From the NCBI RefSeq assembly GCF_041734735.1, contig NC_134887.1, positions 34,662,244-34,726,243 on the forward strand: DNA of 64,000 nucleotides. The letters run 5' to 3'. The translations under genes and the position numbers were made by a program. Source of the stretch: Babylonia areolata (taxonomy: Eukaryota; Mollusca; Gastropoda; Neogastropoda; Buccinidae). Below, in pieces: positions 54,962 through 64,000 of this stretch; position 1 is the first letter of the stretch, and every line of letters begins with the position of its first letter. The notes beneath the pieces were generated by a model. The model was not told where the DNA came from, made no database searches, and worked only from the letters and a program-made list of their open reading frames with translations.

Positions 54962-56635
54962 TATAAACAACAACAACAAAAAATTAAAAAAAAAAAAGTT
55001 CCAAAAACTGAGAAAATGGAACAGGTAGGAATAGGCGCTGAGTATGAAGAGAAAAGCACAGACGCACTTGGACTCAACAGCGGCAAAGACAAGAAGAGTG
55101 AAAATCAATACAGAACAGAGAAGAAGAAAGCACTGTCATTTGAACACGCTTTTCAAAGAAACAAGAAAATGTATTCATTACATTTCCAGGTCAGGCAGCC
55201 TACATAAATAGTTCAATAACTTAAAAAAAAAAAAAATTTAAAAATCTGTTTCAGCATCCTCATATATAAACTTTTTGCACGTCGTCATAAATGACAAGCA
55301 TATCTGAAATGTGAAATGCTAAACATAAAGCTTCAGTTTTGCTTTGAAGTCCATCGATTTTTTTTTTCCTCTGGTCAAAAATATAAAGAACTTTTGGAAT
55401 GTAAACTGCTAACCATAAGGCATCAGTCTTATTGTGACATCTATAGACTTTTCCATCTGGTCAATGAATGGAAAGAACCTTTTGAATGTATACAGTTCAA
55501 CATTTTGCCTGAGTACAAAAGCAAAACCCAAAAGACATGTATGATTTTTTTTAGCAAGTAATGACAAAACAAAATGTGTTCCTGTTCAATGGATTTTGCT
55601 TGGTGGAAAAAATGTTAAAACTTAAAACTAAAACCGGATACAATACATCCATTGAAACTCTTGAGTCTATTATAAGTGCATAGGCAAAAAGTCATGTAAC
55701 CTGTTTAAAACTAAACTGATATGTATCAAAGTTATTTCTAAAAAAAACCTTTTTTTTAAAAATCAGAGATTCATTGATCAGACTTGATTCCTAAACATCA
55801 ACACGCAATGTTATAAAAGAAGTGATAATAAGATTTTACAAAACAAAATCAGATTTCCATTTTCAAAAAGATTCTTTTTTTCTTATAAAGCTTCGGCTGT
55901 TGAACAATACATAAGCAATACATGAAGTGAAAATGAGATTTTTACAAGATGACATCAGATTTCCATTAAAAAATTTTTTGGTGTTTATTTCACTTTTAAA
56001 TTTCAGCTGTTAAACTTCATCAATTTCCATAAGAAACAACAAACTATGCACACTGACTAAACTTTCCCAACAATATTATATATTCCTGTAATATTTCTTC
56101 AGACAAGATTTTATGTAAACATACGGTGAAAGACACTTTGTGAAACATTTTAGATGCACCGTATCAAGTAGGAATTTTGATTGTCCTTTGGGTTGGTTTG
56201 TTTGTTTTTTTTTGTTTTTTTTAAATAAGGCCAAAACTGATAACAAATTATTTTGATTCAACTTGGGAGTCTGGATGACAAAACAACAAACTGTCTGAGC
56301 CAACCAACACTGATTTTTAAATTTTTTTTTTATTTTCTGAGTCTTGTGCACTGCCAACAGACTAATGTGGTCTGCTTCCAACTACAGACTTCACAATAAG
56401 TTAAGGACCACTTCATAACAGCAGATATGTTTTTCAAAGAATGTTTAAAAAAACAACAACTGAGATATGATTCAAATCAAGCAGGCTGCATATGGACCAC
56501 CACTGGGCTCTCACTGAATACACTGACGGCTATTTTCAGGCATGTGTGCGCCAAAAACTGTTTGCAAAATGCCTATAAAAAATTAGTTTTTCAGCCAAAA
56601 ATTCATCATAGTTATTTAGTGGTATTTAACTCACT
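54572..56635. repeat. AT-rich intergenic DNA with a GT/GA compound microsatellite
   Basis: (GT)n(GA)n at 54865-54959, A-runs, no gene. The part nearest 57265 may belong to the FRMD8 3'UTR or downstream sequence. Confidence 0.55.
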
Positions 56636-56857
56636 CAGTACGGCCAGTCCTCTCTTCTCCTCTACACAGACCCCTCGGATGTCCAGTGGGTGTCTGAATG
56701 ACCCAACCTTTAGCTTCCGTCGTCAGAATTGTGGTTTTCTTTGTCAACATTTACCTCTTCAGTATAAGAGCCTTCCCATTGCAATATTTTGATGATGGTA
56801 ATTGGGGTGAAACGCTGTTAATGTCGTCTCTTTCGCCGTTCGTATGGAGAGAGTTAA
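56636..56857 (-). mobile_element. TTAA-flanked MITE, family M1, copy 2
   Basis: The reverse complement of the M1 unit at 4904-5135 throughout, 222 bp, TTAA at both ends (56636-56639 and 56854-56857). It supports the boundaries of copy 1. Confidence 0.85.
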
Positions 56858-57264
56858 CTGACAGCTATGGTCTGTTAGTGGCCATACAAAAAAACGGGAG
56901 GTGCGTACAGTGCAAGAAAGCATCTCTGAGCGGTGCTCATTACATTGACTGTATACACTGCTGTTGTCCAAAATTTCACCATCATTTCGCTCACCCCCCC
57001 ACAACCCCCAAGAAGAAAATTGTGCAAAATAAGTGGTCCTTAAACTTTTTTTGTGAACCCTATAGAACACACCACAGAAAGAAAGATGAAAAAAAAGAAA
57101 AAAAAAGAAGAGTGGGTGGGTGTGTGGGTGTGTGGGTGAGTGGGTTAAAATGACTGATCAACATTCCCCCCCCCCTTCACTCAATCTCCAGCTGGTGGGT
57201 GGGTAAGAACGACCCGATCGGCATTCTTTCCTCACCTTCTTACGGCATTCTTTCCCCCACCTTC

Positions 57265-58733
57265 TTACTCAGCCTCCAGTTTGTCCCCCTGCTTGGTGAA
57301 GGTGGACAGGCACAGCCTCTCCAGCTTGTTGAGGATCTTGCGGCTGGAGCTGTCGAACAGGCCCGAGTCCACAAAGTCCATGCCCGCCGCGTTCACCCCG
57401 CCCAGGCGCTGGTGCAGCTTCCGGCGGACGCACGTGTCGATCAGCGCGTCCATCAGCTTGGCCTCCCGCGAGTAGATCTTCAGCAGCTTCGTCACCGCCG
57501 TCACACCCTCCGCCTCCTCCGGGTCCAGGTTGATCCCGCTCCTGGAGCCACCGTTGTTCGACCCACCCCCTTCCGACGGCGAGGCGCTACTGCTGAGGAA
57601 CTGCAGGAAGAGACAGGGGGGTGGGTCGTTGTCCCCGTCGAAGTCGGGGTCGCGGAACTCCCAGGACAGCTGGGCAAAGGGGATGGAGAGGAGCAGCTCG
57701 CAACGGGCCCGGTCCACGATGGTGACACAGTCCATGTTGATAGCCACCCACACCTCCGTGTCCGCTGGAGGCAGGATCAGCTTCTTCAGGCGGCCCGTCG
57801 GCGTCTCCACCTGCCCCGAGAAGAAGGCGGCGCCGTAGAAGGGGTAGGTCCAGCACACCTCCAGGTACTTGCGGTACAGGATGGACAGGCTCTTGTCGAT
57901 GTCCAGGTCCGCATACTCTTCCGATGTCTGCATCCCCCCCCACACCCCAAAAAAAGCATGTGGAAATAAACTGTAGTGTAATAACAGTAACAGTCATGAT
58001 GATAATGGTAATGATAATAACAACAATAACCGTAACAACAATAATGCAGATTGACACCCACAACTCACAGACAGGGAGCTCATTGTAATAATAAAAACAG
58101 TCATAATAATGATAATAATAATGATAATCATCATCATCATTACCATAATCGTAATGATAACAACAACAATAATCATAACAACAATAATGTGAATTGACGC
58201 CCAAACCTCACAGACAGAGAACTCATAGCATCAATATGAGAAAAAAAAAAAGGTGTATGAACATGAATGTATGGCAGTCAGATGTGTCTTGACTATGATC
58301 ATCAGAACAGCAGAGGAGGCTGTATGGTACTGCCCTCCCAAAACAACACTGGAAATTGAATGAAAAAAAAAAGAAAAAAAAAGAAGAAAAAAAAAAGAAA
58401 AAAAAGAAAGAAAACAATACGTTGAAGGTTTCTGATAATCATCATCAAAAGCGACTTTTAACTAATTTTGTGGTGAAGGGTCTGTCGTGTGTGTGTGTGT
58501 GCTAAGTGCTGAACTAAGATCACTTGCCAACCTGAGCTGACCATGCTGAGGGAATCATGAGACTGAAAAGCCTGACAGCCAACTTCACAATATCTCTTGG
58601 CGCCCTGCTCACTATTTTTTTCCTACTTCTGGAATTGCACAACATTGTACGTTCACCCACTGCCGGTAATGACCAAAAGTTTGCCCATCGTCAGTAATGC
58701 ACGAACAACTTTGCTTATTACATAAATGGACAG

Positions 58734-58769
<36 letters not shown>

Positions 58770-58813
58770 GCAATTCCTATTAATGTGCAAATCACTGCTA
58801 TTAAGCAATAGCA

Positions 58814-58857
<44 letters not shown>

Positions 58858-58956
58858 CTGTGTAATCTCCTTAGTGGAACAATTATTGGCATTTAAAATA
58901 ACAAATTTCTTTTTTTTTCTGTGTGAAAAAAAAATCTAAAATGCTAAACAAGCAAA

Positions 58957-58996
<40 letters not shown>

Positions 58997-60303
58997 ACAC
59001 ACACACACACATGTGCATAGTCACATGCAAATAAAGTTAAATTTTTCCCCTTGGCGTGTCTACCTACACTTATAGTGAAAAGACGTTATACTAAAGAACA
59101 AACATGCACACACCCCATAGACACTTAAAAAAAAACAAAAAAAAAAACAACCTCTTCTAAGTGAAAAGACGTTAAAAACTCTAAGCATGAATGAACCAAC
59201 AGTGGACACAGACAGCAAAACACAGAGCCATTCATTCCCCCCCCCCCCCCCCCCCCCCCCACCCCCCCCCCCCCCCCCCCCCAATCCCCTCACAAACCCC
59301 CCGTCCCAACCCCTACCCCCGTCACACACAGAGAAATTAATGTTCTATCTGACCTTTTTATGAGCGTCCATGAACAGTTCCTCGCAGTCCCTGGCCTGGG
59401 GTTTGGTGCGAGCGAAGAAGAGGAAGCGTTCCTTGACGTACATGTGCTCAGGGTAGAACTGCATCAGGCTGGCCCGGTAGTCAGCCAGCATGTGCGTCTG
59501 TCTGTTGTACTTGCCCAGGTGAATCAGAGCCTGCAAAACACCGAGTGTCAGCGAATCGATTGCAATCGCGCCTTAATTTTAGCGTGATCGCCCGATCGAG
59601 CTATATAATCATGTGACCTGGTTGGAGACTTCTTCTTCTTCTTCTTCTGCGTTCACTCGTATGCACCACGAGTGGGCTTTTATGTGTATGACCGTTTTTA
59701 CCCTGCCATGTAGGCAGACATACTCCGTTTTCGGGGCTGTGCATGCTGGGTATATTCTTGTTTACATAACCCACCGAACGCTGACATGGATTACAGGATT
59801 TTTAACGTGCGTATTTGATCTTCTGCTTGCATATACACACGAAGGGGGTTCAGGCACTAGCAGGTCTGCACATATGTTGACCTGGGAGATCGGAAAAATC
59901 TCCACCCTTTACCCACCAGGTGCCGTCACTGTGATTCGAACCTGGGACCCTCAGATTGACAGTCCAATGCTTTGGTTGGGCACAATTTGACAAAAAACAA
60001 GAACGCCAGAGAATCAACAGACAGACAGAAAATACCAAAAAACCCAACTTAGCCGTATGAAGAGCACAGGAACAGAAGTCATGATGGCTGCTGTAAAAAG
60101 AGGGCGCTAGTCAGGGGGGCAAAGGGGAGGTTATCAACTTCCGGGAGGTTATCGGCCGTAGCGGATAGTAGTTTTGCACAGGACAGGAATGTCAGACCCC
60201 TGCCGGAGTCTGCACTAGTGGGTCACAGTTAAGTATGTGTAATTAAGCAATGTTTTTTAGTTTCAGTTTTGCAAGGAGGCGGCAACCGCATTCCGACAAA
60301 TCC

Positions 60304-60341
<38 letters not shown>

Positions 60342-61928
60342 TGTCAGGCAGATGCCTGAAAAGCAAATACACTCAGTCAGGCCCTAAGTGCATGCATCAT
60401 ATGTTTGTGTGCCTTCCAAAGGCAACAGACTTTTTTTTTTGCCAGAGGACGACAGCCCCTTTTGTTGACATGGTAATTATGATGGTCTTGTCATCTCATC
60501 TGAATGACTAGATGCTCCGTCTGATTGATTTTCCAGTCAAACTTGGGACAGAGGGGCAGAAAGAGAGACAGGAGATCACGATTTGAACCAGGACCCTCAC
60601 AAACACTGCACTGGCAGAGAAATGTATTTGTATTTGTATTTCTTTTTATCACAACAGATTTCTCTGTGTGAAATTCGGGCTGCTCTCCCCAGGGAGAGCG
60701 TGTGGCTACACTACAGCGCCACCCATTTTTTTGTATTTTTTGCAGTTTTTATTTGTTTTTCCTATCGAAGTGGATTTTTCTACAGAATTTTGCCAGGAAC
60801 AACCCTTTTGTTGCCGTGGGTTCTTTTACGTGTGCTAAGTGCATGTTGCACACGGGACCTCGGTTTATCGTCTCATCCGAATGACTAGCGTCCAGACCAC
60901 CACTCAAGGTCTAGTGGAGGGGGAGAAAAAATCAGCGGCTAAGCCGTGATTCGAACCAGCGCGCTCAGATTCTCTCGCTTCCTAGGCGGACGCGTTACCT
61001 CTAGGCCATCACTCCACCATGTCTTGACCATTCCTGCCACCTTCCTACTACTTCAAAACGTGTTGTCAGAAGCAAAACTGCCTAACGAAACAACAGAGTG
61101 TCAACATGATTCATGGTGGGAACCAGCTCACTCTTTTTTTTTTAAACTGCATATCGAGTGGAGTGATGGTCTAGAGGTAACGCGTCCGCCTAGGAAGCGA
61201 GAGAATTTGAGCGCGCTGGTTCGAATCACGGCTCAGCCGCCGATATTTTCTCCCCCTCCACTAGACCTTGAGTGGTGGTCTGGACGCTAGTCATTCGGAT
61301 GAGATGATAAACCGAGGTCCCGTGTGCAGCATGCACTTAGCGCACATAAAAGAACCCACGGCAACAAAGGGGTTGTTCCTGGCAAAATTCTGTAGGAAAA
61401 TCACTTCGATAGGAAAAACAAATAAAAGTGCACGCAGGAAAAAATACAAAAAAATGGGTGGCGCTGTAGCATAGCGACGCGCTCTCCCTGGGGAGAGCAG
61501 CCCGAATTTCACAGAGAGAAATCTGTTGTGATAAAAAAGAAATAACAATACAAATATTGGATCAATTAAAAAAAAAAAAAAAAAGAAAAATTTTCTCAAG
61601 GCCTGACTTAGTGCGTTGGGTTACGCTGCTGGTCAGGCATCTGCTTGGCAGATGTGGTGTAGCGTATATATGGATTTGACCGAAACGCAGTGATGCCTCC
61701 TTGAGCTGCTGATGCCGATACTGATACTGAAATGATAACATGCTGTCATGAAGATCTAGGCGGCGCCATGGCAGAATCGGGTCAGGTGTTGGGACTTCTG
61801 ATCCAGAGACCACAGTTCAGGGCCCTACTTCAGCGTGGTTCTTGCTTTATTTCTAAAAATGAAAGTGTGAATTTCATAAATTTGCTTGGATCATAATTAT
61901 CCTATTTCCAGCAACTTATGTCATGATG

Positions 61929-61970
<42 letters not shown>

Positions 61971-61993
61971 GTTTTTTTGCTTTTTTTTTGTTG

Positions 61994-62029
<36 letters not shown>

Positions 62030-62316
62030 GTGTGTGTGTGAGTGAGTATGTATTGCACTGAATGGTGATCAGCAAGTTTTTTTAGTGTGCAATTGTCCAT
62101 CAAAACAGAAAGTAGTGAGATGTCATCACCCTTTTAAAGGGACTTTAACTTTTAACTTGGAATCAACTACTAAGAAGCACTGGACGTGACTTACTTGCAA
62201 ACCAGCCAGGCGATGGTAGTCTTCCATGTACAAGGCGTAGCGGCCTTGCACCACGTTGAACTTGGCTTCATGATACAGCAGACACAGCATTTGTTCGTTG
62301 GTCACAAACACCTCCT

Positions 62317-62376
<60 letters not shown>

Positions 62377-64000
62377 GTATAGAAACACCAATGATAATAA
62401 TAATGAAGTATTCATCTACAGCGCTGTTCCCTCAGAGAGGCTCACAGCACTTCACACATGAAATGTAACAATAAAAAAAACAACAACAATTCTCAAGAAA
62501 ATTCAAAGTTATAACAATCACTCATGGTGCTCCACAAATTATGAGTTGCAAAAGAGAAGCAACTATCATAAGAAAAAGAACCAACCTCGAAGAAACAGCC
62601 ACCATCGTCACATAATGAACAGCACACACACACACACTCACACAAACACACATTCACACAAACACACACACACACATACATCACCTCCACCCACCCACAC
62701 ACACACATCACTGGAAAAAGTAGTACATGTATCCTTCATTTAACAGCAAATTAGACGAAACTGTTACTCAAATGCAAGACAAAGTTTTCAGCTGGGACTT
62801 GAAAGAGTCAAGGGAAGGGGCCTTTCGTAGGTCGGCAGGCAGTGAGTTCCAGACAATTGGGGCTGAGAAACTAAATCATCAGTGACTGAAGGTATTCAGA
62901 TTCGTGTTCAACACACAAAGTAACTTTCAGCCAAAGATCAAAGTGACATAAATTTAATTAAACTAAAGATTACATGTAAGACAAAGAGAGGCACACAAAC
63001 TTTATTTATAGCACCAACACTGAATCCTCACTTCAGCTTCACCACTTCAGCTGTATCAGTGCATTATCTTAAAGCAGTTAAAAAACAACAACACAACTCT
63101 TATGATCATAATTTTTATATGATGTTAATTAATAACAACATTAATGATAATCATGATTTTATTCATCATCATCATAATTATATATATACTTACACTGTGT
63201 AAATGTCTAGATGATCATGGCTCAAAGAACTTTTCAAGACACCATACTGACTTCTTCAAACTCATCCTCATAACCCTCTTCCCTCACACACACGTGCGCA
63301 CAAGCAAGCAATTCTGGCCAGGCATGTTGTGAATGGGTTGGGAATAAAAATGGCTGAAAAGCTGTATCTTTTTAACTTTCAGCTACATCTAAAGGATTCT
63401 CGCGTCATAATATATTCACCGAGTTTTAGGCAGTTTGTACAATTCACTATTGAATGGCTCTCCTCCTGAATTCATCAACAATCTTTGAACAGACATTTCA
63501 ATATGTAAATCATTCATTTGTTCACTTGATTACACCCTCCGCCCCACCCTCATGTCCAAATACCTTTATGCACACACACACTTGCAAACACCTACCAAAA
63601 TATAATGTTCAAGCTTCACTCTCCTGCCTGCCCATCCTATTCTTCTTCTTGTCTTCTCTTCTTCTTCTTGGGTGTAGGCAGCCAACATCTACATTAAGAC
63701 GAATCAGCCGCACTTATCACTTATTTGTAACACACACTGACACACCACACACACACACTTGTGAAGTGATGTACAGTATGTCAGCTCAAATCAAGTTTGT
63801 GCATGACATTTTTTCACATTACAACATTAATCGCCTCACGCGTACCTGGTCTTTGGGATAGAAAACGTCCCTCTGAAGCATCAGCACGGGCTCACTGTCG
63901 CGTATCTCATCATTCTTTGCATCAGTGTACAGAGAACACAGCTGGTCCCACTGCTGAATGATCTGAAACGGCTGGTGATGGCCTTTCATGCGAATGTCCA
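57265..64000 (-). CDS. FRMD8: FRMD8 homologue (FERM domain protein), 3' four coding exons
   Basis: Minus-strand exons, in transcript order: 63846-64000 (5' end outside the window), 62195-62314, 59354-59530 and 57265-57927 (TAA at 57265-57267). All junctions are GT-AG and phase 0. Visible residues, about 370, cover most of the FERM region: QPFQIIQQWDQLCSLY and VLMLQRDVFYPKD; NEQMLCLLYHEAKFNVVQGR; QFYPEHMYVKERFLFF; then the F3 PTB-like lobe, LEVCWTYPFYGAAFFSGQVE, PFAQLSWEFRD, VTKLLKIYSREAKLMDALI. Block order and spacing match human FRMD8, which binds iRhoms and stabilises the iRhom-ADAM17 sheddase at the cell surface. The F3 lobe carries a Gly/Ser insert (SSSASPSEGGGSNNGGSRSG) absent from the human protein. 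The tail after the lobe (about 60 residues, ends KQGDKLEAE) differs from the human one. Confidence 0.92.
57928..59353. repeat. FRMD8 intron: AT trinucleotide, CA and poly-C tracts
   Basis: (AAT/ATG)n repeats at 57990-58170 in two related blocks (57990-58085 and 58090-58210 are a diverged tandem duplication with CACAGACAG at the ends), A-runs at 58360-58410 and 58738-58765, (CA)n at 58815-58857 and 58960-59012, and a C-run of about 45 with one A at 59237-59282. Confidence 0.75.
59665..60000 (-). mobile_element. SINE-A copy in an FRMD8 intron
   Basis: A minus-strand SINE-A: head with GATTCGAACCTGGGACCCTC reversed near 59933-59952, GGAGATCGGAAAAATC at 59885, CA-poor body, and ACCCTGCCATGTAGGCAG at 59699. 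The 3' tail is missing. Confidence 0.8.
60090..60250. mobile_element. DIRS-type terminal fragment
   Basis: Matches the terminal region at about 43930-44110 and 43785-43815 (AGGGCGCTAGTCAGG, GACCCCTGCCGGAGTCTGCA, CTAGTGGGTCACAGTTAAGT). A broken remnant without coding sequence. Confidence 0.55.
60340..60605 (-). mobile_element. SINE-C fragment joined to a SINE-B head fragment
   Basis: GTCAGGCAGATGCCTG at 60343 is the reversed SINE-C core. 60480-60605 holds the SINE-B head region (ATCTGAATGACTAGATGCTC, GATTTGAACCAGGACCC). Confidence 0.55.
60623..61017 (-). mobile_element. SINE-B copy, left arm of an inverted pair
   Basis: A complete minus-strand SINE-B ending in the head GTTACCTCTAGGCCATCACT at about 60995-61015. 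It is highly similar to the opposite-strand copy at 61158-61557. Confidence 0.9.
61158..61557 (+). mobile_element. SINE-B copy, right arm of an inverted pair
   Basis: A complete plus-strand SINE-B: A-box-like TGGTCTAGAGG and B box GGTTCGAATC, body with AAAGAACCCACGGCAACAAA, 3' block GGGGAGAGCAGCCCGAATTT and AT-rich tail. The best copy for defining the family, about 400 bp. Confidence 0.9.
61605..61850 (+). mobile_element. SINE-C and a tRNA-Leu-like SINE head
   Basis: 61605-61735 is SINE-C (CGTTGGGTTACGCTGCTGGT, GATGCCTCCTTGAGCTGCTG). 61763-61830 is a tRNA-like unit GGCGCCATGGCAGAATCGGG with a degraded B box; it lacks matched acceptor ends, so it is a SINE head and not a tRNA gene. Confidence 0.6.
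61930..62040. repeat. (TA)n followed by (GT)n microsatellite
   Basis: (TA)n at 61931-61968 and (GT)n at 61998-62040 in an FRMD8 intron. Confidence 0.85.
62317..62372. repeat. (CA)n abutting an FRMD8 splice acceptor
   Basis: On the transcript strand this is (TG)n running directly into TTACAG before exon 62195-62314, so a UG repeat occupies the normal pyrimidine-tract position. Confidence 0.85.
62373..63845. other. FRMD8 intron, no further gene seen
   Basis: CA-rich DNA at 62620-62710, (ATC)n-like DNA at 63130-63180. No other exon with splice sites and FERM similarity was found between 62315 and 63845. Confidence 0.6.

Noticed and set aside
57199-57969. 256-codon plus-strand frame
   Set aside because: It is a shadow of the last FRMD8 exon.
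61763-61835. tRNA-Leu-like sequence
   Set aside because: The A-box-like start is clear, but the acceptor ends do not pair and the B box is degraded; it is best read as a SINE head.

Overview
This is a nuclear window from an animal, most likely a mollusc and probably a gastropod. The evidence is spliceosomal genes with GT-AG introns, animal-specific families (TEX14, FRMD8 and an alpha-arrestin), very dense CA/GT, AT and homopolymer microsatellites, tRNA-derived SINEs in many copies, and CR1/L2-like LINEs. The species cannot be named from the sequence alone.

Genes with strong support. (1) 8694-12839 (+) encodes a TEX14-like ankyrin-repeat pseudokinase of 1381 residues in one uninterrupted reading frame, with a likely 5'UTR intron at 8376-8652. 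(2) 19777-20766 (-) is an intronless alpha-arrestin (ARRDC family, 329 residues) without a PPxY motif. (3) 35149-46665 (+) is a complete seven-coding-exon class I fructose-bisphosphate aldolase. It predicts 363 residues, has all catalytic residues, and a 3'UTR probably ending near 47795. (4) 57265-64000 (-) holds the last four coding exons of an FRMD8 (FERM domain) homologue whose 5' end lies beyond the window.

Weaker gene evidence. Three terminal exons of unrecognised plus-strand genes lie at 2108-2265, 14462-14851 and 27614-27781. A four-exon small gene at 30875-32065 would encode a 150-residue protein with an MGCC (myristoylation/palmitoylation-type) N terminus; its exon phases agree throughout.

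Mobile DNA fills most of the rest. 1050-1950 and 3490-5360 are nests: a LINE 3' end inside a SINE, and a SINE plus a TTAA-flanked MITE inside a CR1/L2-like LINE. 21600-22360 is another LINE 3' end. 22524-27378 is a broken Ty3/Gypsy element with both LTRs. The aldolase introns carry a pogo-like deletion derivative (35438-36250), a SINE, a decayed mariner (38338-39976), a DIRS-type fossil and a LINE fragment followed by an odd tandem array. 47930-48735 and copies at 567, 12865 and 41300 are one further dispersed family. 51241-54571 holds TTAA-type MITEs and two 35-bp minisatellites. An inverted SINE pair lies in an FRMD8 intron at 60623-61557.

The four firm genes do not form an operon or pathway; they are independent neighbours. 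Three points look most unusual: the TEX14 reading frame without introns, the intron array that repeats the aldolase exon-6 splice junction, and the possible MGCC gene.
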